Shown in pieces: positions 20,571-34,900 of a stretch of DNA of 64,000 nucleotides. This DNA is from Oegoconia quadripuncta. Taxonomy: Eukaryota > Arthropoda > Insecta > Lepidoptera > Autostichidae. The DNA is taken from positions 14,013,124 through 14,077,123 of the forward strand of contig OX438741.1 in NCBI GenBank assembly GCA_949316235.1, in the 5' to 3' direction. The position numbers were made by a program, and so were the translations under genes. The notes under the pieces were generated by a model that saw nothing but the letters and a program-made list of their open reading frames with translations, was not told the DNA's origin and made no database searches. Numbering within the stretch: the stretch's first letter is position 1; every line of letters starts with the position of its first letter.

Positions 20571-22782
20571 ATACAACGCTAGTCGGAAAGGGGGTACTAA
20601 GCCGAAAGGCTGTAAAAGTACCCGTTATAACGAACAACCTTTGTTCTACAACTTTCCTCAAAACTCAATACATTTCGAGAAAATGCCCTTTAAACATGTC
20701 ATAACAAAATACTACCAAGTAGCCCTAATCAGCTGTGTTTCATTCATAAAAATGGTTAACATAGAGTGTGAAACTTTTCACTATTACGATATTTTGCCTA
20801 CAGCCTACACCCTCCGTGAGGCTTGGTAAGCTGGTAACCAAAAAAAAACTTATTCCTTCAGTAATGCTTTTAGGATTTCATAATTTATGCTGGCCCTAAA
20901 TTAAGATTCCATAAGTAGGTTTGAACGCAAAAGTAAGAAAAAAAATTGACAATACATTCGATTTCAGAAAGGTTCCATCTTCTACTCTGGAGTGGATCAT
21001 TGGCGATTTACCCTTCTCAACCAAGAAATATTTTTTTAATCGGGTAAAAATTTACGAAGATATCGCGTCACAAACGGTCGAATTTAAAACCTTCTTTTTG
21101 GAAATCGGTTAATAAATCATACTTTGGAACTTCCACATACCACTAAGCAGCTGGAAATCCATGTAAAATGTCCACGTCAATGAAATGCTACTAAAACTAA
21201 TTGGTAATTAATGTCATTCTGAATTTAAAAAAATCGAAACATGTTTACGTATTGCTACCTACTAACCACTCTGCGTTTGCGCACATTACACAGTCTTGAC
21301 TTGACACACACACACACATGCATGCGCAAGCCACGCCCTGCCCATCGGCAAGTGCATTCGAATCCGAATTCGCCGAAATCCTTATAAAATACGAAGAAAT
21401 AAAAAATACCTAAATTAAAGCCAGTCGCTTCTACCACTTCCGTGCAAGCAGTCGATTATTTTTGCGAGTCGTCCTAGTTCGTCGTTATTTGTTATTATCG
21501 TTGGAGATTTTCTTTGTTATTAGTTGTTGTCGCTATTAATTGTATTTGTTTGGTAGGTATTAGTTGTTATTGTTAATAATTCACGATATGCCGGTGGAGT
21601 ACACCAATCAAAAATACTACGATATGAATTGTGTAGGAAGACGTGATCACGTAGGTACTTACGGAAGCTCGAGAAGCTTGATTACAAAGAGTGCCTTCAA
21701 CTTGTGGTTAATGTAATACGCCTATTGTGTAGTTATGTGGACACAAAGGCCGCGCGTGTTTGTGTTACGTACGGAATAACAACGTCATCATCAGAAAAGG
21801 TTAGTTGTTTCATTAAAAATTAAACCATCATTCTTGTTAAAAACCTAGGTTAGGTACCTAGGTAGAGTAAGGTTCGAAAACGCGTATTTTTTTTTATGCA
21901 CAACGGGTTTGTACTTGCCCTTAATCACACCTGATGTTAAGTGAAAATGAGGTCGAAGGTGGAAACGTACTGACCCGGAAACCTCAACACATTTGGGGGA
22001 CTGGCTATCTTATCTCTGACAACCGGAACACAACAATGCTATTAACATTGCTGCGTGGAGGCAGTTTTAGATAAGATGGTGGTAGAAAATGCGTATCCAG
22101 TAACAGCTCAAACGATTAAAATCTTTAGATAGGTAAACTTTGATTTCAAACTAAAAGTAGTTTTTAAGCCCCGTTACATAAAAAATATGTAATAACCTTG
22201 AAGCCTATGTCTGTCTGTGTCTTTGTTGGGCCGACGTGTTTGAAATCATTTAACACAGTTGCTTTGTTTACCTGGATGATTCAGTGGGGATTTCTGGAAT
22301 AATTATTTGCCGTCAATACAAAATTTCAATAGTTTGAGGTGGAACTGGTTATGCACTTATGAACTTCATGAAAATTTGATGGAATGTATGGGGCTCTGGT
22401 CACCCATAATCCCGCCATACACATAATCCACATTTCGGTAACTTCCGACGGCACACGCTATGTCGGTGCCCGACAAAGGGCGGGCGGCGCGTGTCAAAAG
22501 GCGGGCGGCCCGCGTCAACAGACGGCGGCGCGTTTGACGGACCCGACGCACACGCAGGGCAAAATGGGCGGGGTCCGCGTCATTTTGGGCGTCGATTATT
22601 TTGTCTCTTTTCATTCATGAATTATAGGGTTGTCCAAATTTTCTTAAATTAAATAATTTAATAACTTTGTATGGAAACAAAAATATGCGTTTTCCCCATT
22701 TATCTAATGTGCAATAAAACACTTATCGATGACACTATAACCAACTTTCGGCTTAGTACCCCCTTTCCGACTAACCCTGTAT
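20571..22782. mobile_element. 2.2-kb terminal-inverted-repeat element, non-autonomous
   Basis: The left end 20571-20608 and the inverse of the right end 22745-22782 agree at about 35 of 38 positions, sharing TAGTCGGAAAGGGGG and TACTAAGCCGAAAG. TA dinucleotides at both outer edges are compatible with a TA target duplication, but this is not decisive. No transposase frame was found inside. The interior holds a SINE family 1 copy (21892-22087) and a GC-rich block (22440-22600). Confidence 0.75.
21892..22087 (-). repeat. SINE family 1 copy, truncated, nested in the 2.2-kb element
   Basis: Poly-T, the ATGCACAACGGGTTTG tail and the body to GATAAGATGGTGGTAG are present. The tRNA-like head is missing. 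It inserted into the inverted-repeat element and is therefore younger than it. Confidence 0.7.
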
Positions 22783-23562
22783 AACTTTATTTATAGTAAT
22801 TCTCAAATAACATTGTATTGTATCATTATATTTTAAAAGTGTAAAATGTGAGTGCTAAATAAAACACAGAATAACAGCTTTTTGTTTACTTATGATTTTA
22901 ACCCTAGCTGCGAACCTTGTCGAAATGGCCCCCACCGAAATGAAATCCTGAATCCACACCTGTATCACGTACGTTTTGTGTTCAGTTTCTTACTTCAAAA
23001 AGACCACATCTTTATGCTATCACGATCATATTGGTACAAATTAAATTGACAGTTTGCCATTGAATATACTTACAGGTATTATCTTTAATGTACTTCCTAA
23101 CTTAAACCAAAAGTTAATAAAATATCTATTTTTTCTCTATCCACAAACAACGTACGAGCAAGTCTCCACAACACATTATTTTTATAATATTTAATTTTTA
23201 TTTGAAACCAAATATACACCTTTGTCAGCCCCTCCATTCTAACGAATACATTGACTTACTACTACATGCGCAACAGCTTGCATGTACATGTAAATGTGCA
23301 TGCGTAAATCATATGCGAACGCAGCGAGAGGCCGGCAACCGAGGAATACCCTTGGCTGTACCCCTTAAACGCGGGTGACGTAACCTGAAGGGAGGCGATG
23401 AGAATCGCTTCTTTATGTAGTAATGGCGTTCCTTGCCTGTATCTACTAGACTGCTTGAAATGAAATGATCTAACAGAAAGAGATCTTCTCTTTGTTTTAT
23501 CTCCGTCTTCCCTGCAGGGAGAAATACTCGGTCGGTAATATCAGCTGCTATAGTTTTTAAAA
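22783..23562 (-). other. 3' flank of the transporter gene
   Basis: No gene is seen. It should contain the 3' untranslated region of the - strand transporter, whose stop is at 23563. One - strand AATAAA (23197-23202) is a possible poly(A) signal about 360 bases past the stop. Confidence 0.35.
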
Positions 23563-23742
23563 TCACTTTTTTGGTCTTTCAACACAGCTTAGTATCTTGA
23601 AGTTTCTACCAAACATCTCTCCATCTCCCAAGGTCTGAGGAAGAGGCTGATTCAAGGTCTCAGGAAGGAATAGTGACGTTACTCCAGCGACTACGCTCAG
23701 GACCCCCATGATCGTTAAAGGCAACGCCCTGGAGTATACAGC
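23563..23742 (-). CDS. Transporter exon 11 (last helix, stop)
   Basis: Acceptor CTTTCAG. Encodes the last helix with [14 protein letters not shown], the usual SLC22 end motif, a short basic tail and TGA at 23565-23563. Confidence 0.9.
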   Translation of the reverse strand, partial: AVYSRALPLTIMGVLSVVAGVTSLFLPETLNQPLPQTLGDGEMFGRNFKILSCVERPKK

Positions 23743-26700
23743 CTGAAAGAAATGAAAAAGTTAAGTTATTGTTTGACGTCACTATTTTGTTAGGTTATCC
23801 CTTGTTTAAACGAAATATTACTAGTATTGTAGGAAAATCTAGAGCTAAAATCATAATAAAGAAATGGTGGTTAACCTAAGTTATGACGAAACGGAAAACG
23901 AAGAAGCTTTGGTCGAAAAAAGAAATATTTTGTACTTAATACTACTTAGGCCTTATAAATAAATGGTGACAGGTCACGGAAACAATATGTGACTCACGGA
24001 TGCCTTTTTATGATTTTATAAATTGGGCAAAATTTATAAATTCATAAGAAGACCTGTCATAATGTATGGATCGGAGTGTTGAGCCATGAAGAAGATGGAC
24101 TCCATATGCAGCAGAAATGATGAGAATATTGAGATGGATGAGTGGATTGACGAGGATGGATAAAATAAAGAATGTGTACGTAAGAGGGAGTTTAAAAGGG
24201 CACCGGACAGTGCAGGGACAGGGACAGTTTGTACACAAGCTACAGTTCAGGTACAAGTTATGAGGAGGGATGAAACGCATGTTTCTAAGAAAATATTGAT
24301 GGATTGTGTGGGCATGAACGAAAAGGGCGTGAATGACGAGGTAACGGCCTAAAGAGGAGAATGGAAGAAAAAAACGTACTGCCCGATCCCCCCAAATTAG
24401 GACCAGAGCAAAAAGATGAGGCTAAAGTCGGCATGTACCCAATGCAGCTTATGTCAACAGCGACATTTATTTACAAAATATATTGCCTGTTTCCAAACAA
24501 AATACGAGGCATTAGTTAATTTGTAATCTGATGAGACAAACTATTCAAACCCATTTCTAGACATTACCTCAAAAATTATATTTTTATGTCTGTACATAGA
24601 AACTCACCAAGTGCACAATATAAGGGCACGCAAGAAGGCCTAGTCCTGATATAAAAGAAGCAGCTCCCATAGCCTGAGCTCTGAGCACAGTCGGTAGCAA
24701 TTCACCGATGAGTACGTAGAACACTGCAAATGAAGCAGCTGCGCATAATCTGCCAAGCATCGCTAGGGAGACCGTCACCCATGGCCACTCTGAAATAAAA
24801 CATGAAGTTCCCATAAAGAAGATAGAAAAAGAAAATTTTTCAAGTTTATCAGCGTCAAAAACTTATAAATTTTTTTTTAAGATTGGTATTCCGAATTTTT
24901 TTGGTTATCCAAATAAAATATTTGCAAGAAAGCTTTACACATTCTCACTTCAGAGGTACAACCTCCTCTCACTCGGGGAGGGTGTGACCATAATCCACCG
25001 AGCGGACCCAGTGGGTATTAGTGGATTTGTGTTATAGTAGTGGCCACTAAACAGGCAGTGTTTTATGCCTTATTTAAGACTACCGACTTAGCTTAATGAC
25101 TGCCTTCAACTGATAACAACCCTTGGCGCCGTCCGTGGTGTATTCTATATTCATCAGGGACTGAGCCTCACTCAGTCCCCTTTTCCCATTTAATTTTAAC
25201 CTCATACGAGGGTTTTTTGCTTTTCCCTGGCTACACTCCCATTTGTAAAGGGGAAGGAAGAAATAATTTTATTTTTCCTTCTTTAAACCCCTTTTTTTTC
25301 TTCTTAAATAAATTTGGGGCCCAAGGTAGCGTTAAGTCTTTTCTCGGGACCCGCTTACTTTCAGTAGGCGACGTGTAGCTGTACCGCTGTTGATCCTGGC
25401 TCCAGGAGTTGCAGTGGGAGGGTGTGGAGGTGGGTCATGATGATAACAACCAGGATAGAATGTTTCCGCGCGGCAGACAGCAATTTAAATAGTCTGTCTG
25501 CAGGACGGAAACATTAGTATGACAATGCCACTAGTGGTTAAGGACTGACCGTGACAAACGTTGCTTAACATCGGTAATCGAAAACGAATACTACGTCATG
25601 AGTGCGTCACAGCACAGCAAGTGATATTGCTGAACCTCATATGGCTAAGAAAGACATGACTTAGCTTATTATCGACCAGTAAAAGGTTTAAGGTATAACA
25701 TGATTACCCTCTGGGACCAGCACACAGCTGAGACAAGCCAGGCCTCCCACACACATGAAGATACAGAGCACCCAACGACGGCCGAAGCGCTCCATGCATC
25801 GCCACGCGATGAAGTAAGAAGGCAATTCTACTGCGCCACCTGAAAATTAAATATTATCAGATGTTAAAAGTAATAGGTACTTAAAATTGTTTGACGTTAA
25901 TCAATGTATGAGACATAATCCGATTTTAATTTGACTAAAACAGCAGTATCAGCATGAAAGCAAAATGGCTAGCAATAGAATTAAGAACAACAGACGGATA
26001 TTTATTAATACCTTAACTACCATGAACCAAACGGAATATAAACAGTTCAGATTGAAATAAAGTGATCATGCCGAAACTTGATCCCTCCTAACCAGAAAAA
26101 TTAAAGATTAAACTCACCTATAAAGAAAGCTAAGTAATCATCCACTCCTAAATTAGACGTATTATAACTTAAACTATTATATACAACTCCTAAGGCCACC
26201 CAATCAAACGTCAGTAGGAAGAATTTCTTCCTTATATTCGGATATCTGAACACATCGAAAGGTGAGGCTTTACAATCTCCTTCAGAATTTTGATCATCCA
26301 TTCTTTTATTCTCCATAAAATCCTCTTCACCATCGTCTTTAATAAATATTCTTGTTACAAGCTGTATTGATTTCCTTCTCAAGGAATCCACTGGTGATTT
26401 TGCATATGTGTCTGTTTGTGTTGATTTCTGCTGTGGTTCATGTAACTGAGATTCTTCTGTTGCAGCATCTTCTTTGTTCTTTAATCGTGATTTCTTATTT
26501 ACTATCTCAGCTACCTCTAACGCTAATATCCTTTCAAGGCTTTCAGTCTTATTGTCATCTATTTCTGTTATTTTCGACAGGTCAGGTTTGAAAGTGAGCA
26601 TGTTACTTATTCTTCTGTCCATGGTTTCGTCTTTATCGTGGAATTCCGGGAAACCAGTGACATGTCCGTTTACGTTGAGCATTATGATTTCAGCTTCGGA

Positions 26701-29700
26701 GTCTTCTTCTTTTATCTTTTTCTGTAATTGAAAGGTAAAGAATTGCAGTGTTATCAGAGACAAATTCTTTCGCTAACCAGATCAAAGTTTTAGCTGAAAA
26801 ACTTCGTGTAGCTTTGGATTCGTCAACCTATTACTGTAATGGAATTTGCGCAAATAGTCAAGGGGGAAATTGGGTAACCAATCGCAGATCGCTATTCATT
26901 TTCGTTAAGCGATGTTAAGCATATTTAAGTACTCGGTTTGGTTGGTGGTAGGGCATTTTAAATGTCCGCCTGGCTAGCTACCACCATCTTATCTAAATAT
27001 GCCGCCAAGCAGCAATGTTAATAGCATTGTTGTGTTCCGGTTGCCAGAGATAAGATAGCCATTCCCCAAATGTGTTGGGGTTTCCAGGTCAGTACGCTTC
27101 CACCTTCGACCTCATCTTCACTTAATATCAGGTGTAATTGAGGTCAAGTACGAACCCGTTATGCATAAAAAAAAGAAGCAATGTGTGACGTGGTCAGACC
27201 ACTAGTGGCATTTTAATACGAGTGCACTTCAGCACATTTTTTGACATTATCAAAATGCTGCAGTCCACTTTGTGTATACTAGGATCACGTACATAAGGAA
27301 TATTTCCTTTAACTTGTCACAGGTCACGCGACTTTGGACTTATTTACTAATTATTCTATAATTACTTATCAACTTTTATGTACGCAGAATTGATATTTTA
27401 ATATAAAAATAATTGATTCAAATTTTTAAACTTGCGACCTTTAATCCTAAACATTGCTATAACGTTACTACGCAAAAGAAAAACAATTTTATGTGGACTG
27501 TTTATTAGAGCATAAAAATAGTACCTATTATCTGTCACTATGAGCGTAAATAAAAGGGTACGGAGGTCAGAAAAATATGTTATTGTGATTCATTATAATT
27601 TATAAATTACAAGGGGTCAGCGGCAACTTAGATATAGCCTAGCCGGAATTGGCTAGTTTTTTTGGGATATTCTTCAATAATACTGGGAGAGTATGGACTA
27701 CATTGGGATTCACCTATCCAAGGACAGACCCCGCCATATATTACTTAACTTCGCTAATAGAAAACGAATAGCGAATGCGACTGCGCCAAGAGTGCCATGA
27801 GAGATAATTCGTACCATATCAAAGTTATTCTTTTCGATATTAATCGCCTCCGTGGCACAATGTAAACAACATTGGGTTTACGATTCGGAGGTCGCGGGTT
27901 CGATCCCCAGCGGGGTACATGTTTAAGTACCCGGTTTGGTAGGTGGTAGGACATTTTAAATGTCCGCCTGGCTAGCTACCACCATCTTATCTAAATATCC
28001 GGTTATCAATGTTCCGATTGTCAGAGATAAGATAGTCCCCCAAATGTGTTGGGACTTCCGGGTCAGTACGCTTCCACCTTCGACCTCATGTTCACTTAAC
28101 ATCAGGTGTGATTGAGGTCAAATACGAACCCGTTATGCATAAAAAAAAAGAACATCGGGAACCAATACTAGTGATTCCAAGAAGGTCTCCATCTCAGCAT
28201 GGGACGTAGTTATATATACTACATCGCTGAATTGTGTATTCCACAACTGGGTAGCTTTAATAAAGGATCCCGAGTAGAAATTTATCCTCAGATCCTAAAT
28301 ATTTAAAGAGGATTTTACAGTACTTACATGTAATTCCAGTAGAAAACCACGGGGCAAATCTATGCCATTCATCTTAGCCAAGTTCCTGAGGACTTTCTCG
28401 GCATCAGCGATCCGACCTCTGCCGACCAACCATCTCGGAGACTCTGGTATTAACCAGTAATATCTGCATCATTCCATAAAATAAACATTAATGTAATCTA
28501 TCTGCTATAAGAAAGCTCAAGGTCAAGGAAATAGGAAACGGAGTAAATTTGGGGTTTAGCAGCAAATTGTGTGCAAATGATATTGAGATATTGAAAGGAC
28601 TATGCTCGGCGTTTCACTGCGTGATAAAATCAGGTAACAAGAAATCCATAAATGAAGGATGCTTGCATGCATTTCTTGATTTCTTGATGACCCTATTCAA
28701 GAGCAAATAAATCTTATTCTATTCCATTCCAGTCCATTCTGAAATAGCCCAGTGGATTAGTAAATGGAAGGGATAGTTGCAAGGTATATCGAAGGACATC
28801 AGTTCAGGGTATATCCGGCCGGTAGGCCGGTAGAGCATTAAAGTTCACGAGTAGAGACCACGCACGCACGCAAGGTTGCGCGAAGACTCTGGTTGGAGGC
28901 AGCTGCCAACGCTCTGGAAGTCTATGAGGGACCCCCCCCCCGTTGTTACATCTCAATAGTTAAAAAGTATGTGTATAAAAATACATACCCGTACAATAAC
29001 ACGAACGGGAGACTAGTAGCCAGAGATAGGTAGGACCAATCTCTAAGAGCAAATGCTAGGAGAGCCAGCAGACACATTCCAGACGCAAACAGCATGCCCA
29101 CCACTATTCCTGCGAATTAAATCAAGAAATATCTAACCGCCTCCGTGGCTCAGTGTAAACAACATTGGGTTTATGATTCGGAGGTCGCCGGTTCGATCCC
29201 CAGCGGAGTACATGTTTAAGTACTCGGTTTGGTTGGTGGTAGGGCGTTTTAAATGTCCGCCTGGCTAGCTACCACCATCTTATCTAAATCTGCTGCCAAG
29301 CAGCAATGTTAATAGCATTGTTGTGTTCCGGCTGTCAGAGATAAGATAGCCAGTCCCCGAAATGTGTTGGGGTTTCCGGTTCCGTACGCTTCCACCTTCG
29401 ACTTCCTCTTCACTTAACATCAGGTGTGATTGAGGTCAAAAGTACGAACCCGTCGTGCATAAAAAAAGAACGTCAGCCATCTAGTGGAGCATTCCATAAG
29501 GCGTTTGAATAACTCTCTAAGAAGAAGCGTCTGGTCCCCACATCCCATGGGTTTCTATGTCAAAACACATTCTCTGCTGAAACCAGGATATTTGGGTTGT
29601 TTGAGGTTTTCTGCTGAAGAATTGGTACTTGTAATTGGAACATCTATTTAAACTTATTCATGGTTTTATTAACGCTCCTGACACCCTCGCGCGCTTTCGC

Positions 29701-31862
29701 TTCTCTGTTCCCCGACCCGGCAGTCGTCTACCTAATCGTAAAGTACTGTCCCCCCCCTCCTACAGAACCAACATCGGTCAACACAGCCCTTTGTATCGAA
29801 TGTGTACATTATGTAACCAGATATAAGGATTAATCATCCTCTCTTTTTGTACAACAATCTATAGGTCTTTTTGTATTGTCTTTGCGATTTAGTTAGTTAA
29901 TAGTCTATTTTATTCTTAAATATTGAAACTGTTTACCTGTGTGTATGCTGTGTTCGCATCCAGTAGGATACATTTAGTTAATTATGTCGTAATGTAGGGT
30001 AAGACTGAGAATATTTTGACTTGTATCCAGTTTTGTGAACAGTTTAAAAAAAAGATGCAAGCGCTTGCAAAAGGTGGATGGACGACCTAATGAAGGTTAA
30101 GTCGCTGGATGTAAGCGCTGGAAATTTATAGGGGAAATCTATGTTCCACAATGGATCCCCTTAGAGTTGAGACATATTGTAGTTATATTAACAATGCTTA
30201 GACTGAAAAGTAAAAAAAAAAAGAAAAGTATGGAGCACTCGTGGCGCATTTGCTATCCCATTTCCATTAGCGAAAAAACAATGTCTGGCGTGGTAGGATG
30301 GGTGACCATTATCGTTTCTAATAGTAGTGTTTCCGTGCTTTGGAGGTTTCGTTAATTAGTCGGTCCTGCCCCCGTATGACAGCGTTTTTTTTTTTGGGTT
30401 AACTGGATACGCGTTTGACCACAATCTCACCTGATGGGATGTGACGACGTGGCCGAAGATGAAGCACGCGATCTCAGTAGATGCCTATTCACCCTGCTCA
30501 TGAAGATCCCAAGATTCAGGAAAGACTGACGCCGGAAGGGAGTTCCATGCCTTAGCTGTTCGCATTATGAATGACTATGATGATGACGCGACATGAGAGT
30601 GGGATAGTTATATATCTCGTCCAAACGAATGAGCAGGACAAATATTATCTCGCGCGACATAAACGTCATGTGCCTAGTGTTGGCTATATTCAACCGAGGC
30701 GGCCTACAGAGGCAGCTTAAAATAACTCCACAAATCCTTACGGCCCGCGTGGTGGATACGGCCTCAAAAGTGGGGATGTATAAGGCTGATGGTGAATGGC
30801 ATTTCCTCTGCAGTCTTACACAGATATCCTGTAGCCCATAAACTTACCAGTATAAGTTCTTCTTCCTGGAGGCATAAGTTCCAGAGCCAAAATAAACGGA
30901 AGTTGATAAAGAGCTGGAAAGAATAGTCCTCCAGCGATTCTAAGCGCCACATAGCTCCAGTATGTTGCTGGGAATGACGCGGCAATCGCTAGTGGGACCT
31001 CGAGGAAGATCATGAGAAGAATTGTGGGACGCCGGCCGTACCTGGAGATGGAGGAGAAGGTGATAAACTAAATAAAAATAATAAAGAAACAGAGTGCGAT
31101 TGAGCTGGTTGAGGGAAACTAACCCAGTCAACGTGGGACAGACAAATTAACCTACAGTGTGTTAAGTAAATCATGGATAACTTGTCACGTCAACTGCAGC
31201 TGGAGCTCTAAGCTCAGAATAACTGCATAAAACGACGACCTGTTTGGGGTAGGGGAGACCCTGACCTAGCTCTGACCACTGTGCAAGAGGTCGCAGTTTG
31301 CAATTTCGCTAGGGGCATATAATAATAATAAATTATTCTTGACAAAAAACAACAATTCATGAGAATCAGGAACCACAGTATTGCGATGAATGGTTAGGGA
31401 GTCAGCAGTATTGCTGGTGTTCAGTCCCCCCAGCAGAGTTGTTATGTTTGTATAATGAATATTAATATTAAAAAACTTATCCAGTATAATTGAAGGCATG
31501 TAATTCTAACCACCTAATTTTTATTTCAATACAATAACTTTTCTGTATCTTCGTAGGACATCATTTGGAGGGCTTCTTGGAGAATTTTCCTTTTCATTTG
31601 TAATAGCTACAACATGCTTAATTTTGCATTTAATCTATTATAGAGAAAAGGACCTAGGAACACATAAAATCTGGACGAGAAAGCATATGTTGTTCCTTTG
31701 TTATCTTTCTGTCTTTTGTTAGTATTTTCAGTATGGCAGGGAAAGCCGTGTGTTGTTTTCTTACAGTGCTCATTATGAATATTTAATAACCACGTATAAC
31801 TTGTAACTCCAAATTCCCAGGAACCATTCGAGATGCGGGTAAAGTAATTGAGGCAAGTATAC

Positions 31863-31912
<50 letters not shown>

Positions 31913-34900
31913 TTTATTCCAAAAAAGTTTACAGTTTATCTTATAATCTATATTAAGCTAGTAATTTTGTATTCCAATAATATAGCCCCTGTTGCCGAAC
32001 TAGGTTGAAAAAACCTGTATTTCAGCATACAGTGCCCTTATATAATATACTAATAAGAGAAATACTGTGTAAACGGTCCTTAACCTAGATAAAGTGCAAA
32101 GCATCTCTATCTATTGTACAAATACAAGACAAAGGCATATTTAATTTGGTGTTTACTGGCTGTTGCTCGCGACATAATAAAATATAATAATAATAAATAT
32201 CTCTGCACATACACACAGCGCCATCTAGTTCCACACTAAGCAACTAGGCTTGTATTATGGATACCAGATTGTAGATAAACTACACAAATACATCTGGTAT
32301 CCACAATACAAGCATATAGTTGCTTAATGTGGAACTAGATGGCATTGTGTATACGTTCAAGAATATTTATTTATTATTTATCTGGTATCTATAATACAAG
32401 CCTAGTTGGTTCGTGTGGAACTAGATGGCGCTGTGTGTATCAAAAATCAAAAATGCTTTATTTTGTAGGTACACAAGGTACACTTAAAATAATTAAATGT
32501 TATATTTTTAAAGCTACCTGCTTGTTCAAAAGGCAATTTTCCCCTGAGAAGAACAAGCAGGAAACTCGAGAGATTGCTCTTTAAAAAAAAGATTTTTATA
32601 TATCAAAATTATTAATTATTAGTTTATATTATAATATTTCCTTATTTATTGTGAAATAGCTTGGTTATGCGAACGGGCTGGTTATGTCCATGAATGTTTA
32701 TCATCTAAATAATCTGATATTTTATAATCATATTACATGTGCAAAGATATATATTTATTTATGTATTTTAAACTCAGAATCCTTTGGGAAGGCTTATGTT
32801 TCTGAATATACTAAGTACAATGATAAATTTAATAAGTTACCTGTCCGACATCCATCCGAAGACCAAATTTCCAAATATCGAGCCAACCCAGAAAAGCGTG
32901 TTTCCAGTTCGAGGTAGATAATCTTCATCGCAGACCAATGAAAACTGAAAATATCAGCAAATTAGTATGTAGGTTGAGGTACCAGGCTAATTTTTAATCA
33001 TATATCGAAAGATTATAACTTTCCCCAAAGAAATAACTTCTTAAAAAATCCTTCAAGAGCAGGGTGAATAGGCATCTACTGAGATCGCGTGCTTCATCTT
33101 CGGCCACATCGTCACTTCCCATCAGGTGAGATTGTGGTCAAACTCTCTCATATAAAAAAAAAACGGGTATCGAGTTAACCATAAAAAAATATACTTTCTT
33201 TTTTTGAGGGCATTTCACTTAACTTTTAGTTTGCTAATGCTGTTACAGTTCTTAAAAAAAGTTTCTTCGCCTCCGTCGAATAACTTTGCCGTGGATATGT
33301 TTAATTTGTTTTTACCATGGGAACAACTCACTTTATCGGGATAAAAAATATCCTATGTTTTAATCTAGGGTATGTTCTACCTACACGCCGAATTGCAACC
33401 AAATCGGTTCATCCGTTTCGCCGTGATCAACAAACAAACAAACATCCAAACCTTTTTGTGTCTAAGAACTAATTAAGGTGGCGGTACCGTGATATAAGCC
33501 CAAAAGCCCGGCATGCCTTTGCCTTAATAAAACACTCGATCAGGAACATAAACTTCAAACTTATTAATCTTTAAACAGTATAGGAATTACAAATGACACT
33601 ACAGATTGAACAGAAAGGCAACAAGATGTATTTAATTTAACCGCCTCCGTGGCTCAATGTAAACAATATTGTGTTTAGGATGCGGAGGTCGCGAGTTCGA
33701 TCCCCAGCGGGGTACATGTTTAAGTACTGGGTTTGGTTGGTGGTAGGGCATAGTAAATGTCCGCCTGGCTAGCTACCACCATCTTATCTAAATCTGCCGC
33801 CAAGCAGCAATGTTAATAGCATTGTTGTGTTCCGGTTGTCAGACATAAGATAGCCAGTCCCCCAAATGTGTTGGGGTTTCCGGGACAGTACGCTTCCACC
33901 TTCGACCTCATCTTCACTTAACACCAGGTGTGACTGAGGTCAAGTACCAACCTATTGTGCATATAAAAATACTTCTCGGGTTTGCCTTCCTCGGAAACCC
34001 TAGGCAGGCCGCGGTGATTCTGAATAACCGTGCATATAAGAGGTACAATGGCAATATGAGGGTTATTATTGGTGCTTTAAATTGTGACAATTCAAACATT
34101 ATTATAATTCAGAATTCAGTGCGTGTCAACCTTTAACTACTAAAGACATCCACCGTTTCCAAACCAGCATGATGTCCTGAAGCTTCCTTGCGCGTAGCGC
34201 GTCTTGAAGATCTAAAATTAATAAAATTATTTAGCTGGAACTACATTAAACTTGGTATTAATTCCTCTTACATCAGTAACGAGCGTCCTTTTGTATTGTT
34301 CAGTGCTGAATCTCCATCCATGACTGCAATATGTCGCTTCAGTACTCCTTATTGACAAAATGGCCTCTTTAACTTTGGTAATCTGAAAAAATACATATTT
34401 TTAGAAGTCTCTTCTAAAATTTAATTGTTAAACGAGCTTTATTAATAAGTAAAAATAGATACATGATTTTTGTGCACATCAAAAAGAGGATTGGTACCTA
34501 AAATCAACATTCTATAGATCAACTTTCATTATATCAACACCAATAGGTCAACAGTGTAACAGGTCAACCATTTATTGTATCAATAATTTGTTATATCAAT
34601 GGTTCAATATTAATGGTCAACAATTAACTACATCAACTGTTTACGAGTTCAAATAAGTGTCATTAAAGGTAATAATACTTATGTGGCATGTGGTATAGTC
34701 AAGTTAATGAATAGATTTATAAAACGGAGCGATTCGGTTCTGGCACTTGGCCGGCCGCTGCCGCAGCACGCTCGCTTCGCTCGCTCTTGCGTTGTTTGTC
34801 ATGTTTTCAACCTAACCAATTTATCGGATAACATTAAGTTAAGTATAGGCAGCATTAATTTTTAAAAGTAACCGCTTTATAAAACTTTCAGCGAATCTTA

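Noticed and set aside
22366..22620. Overlapping open frames on both strands in the GC-rich tract
   Set aside because: High GC lowers stop frequency. The predicted residues are compositionally biased and show no family motif.
34504..34655. Regular spacing recalling a CRISPR array
   Set aside because: The cores are only 5-6 bases and the spacing 14-16 bases, in a eukaryotic intron. It has none of the features of CRISPR.
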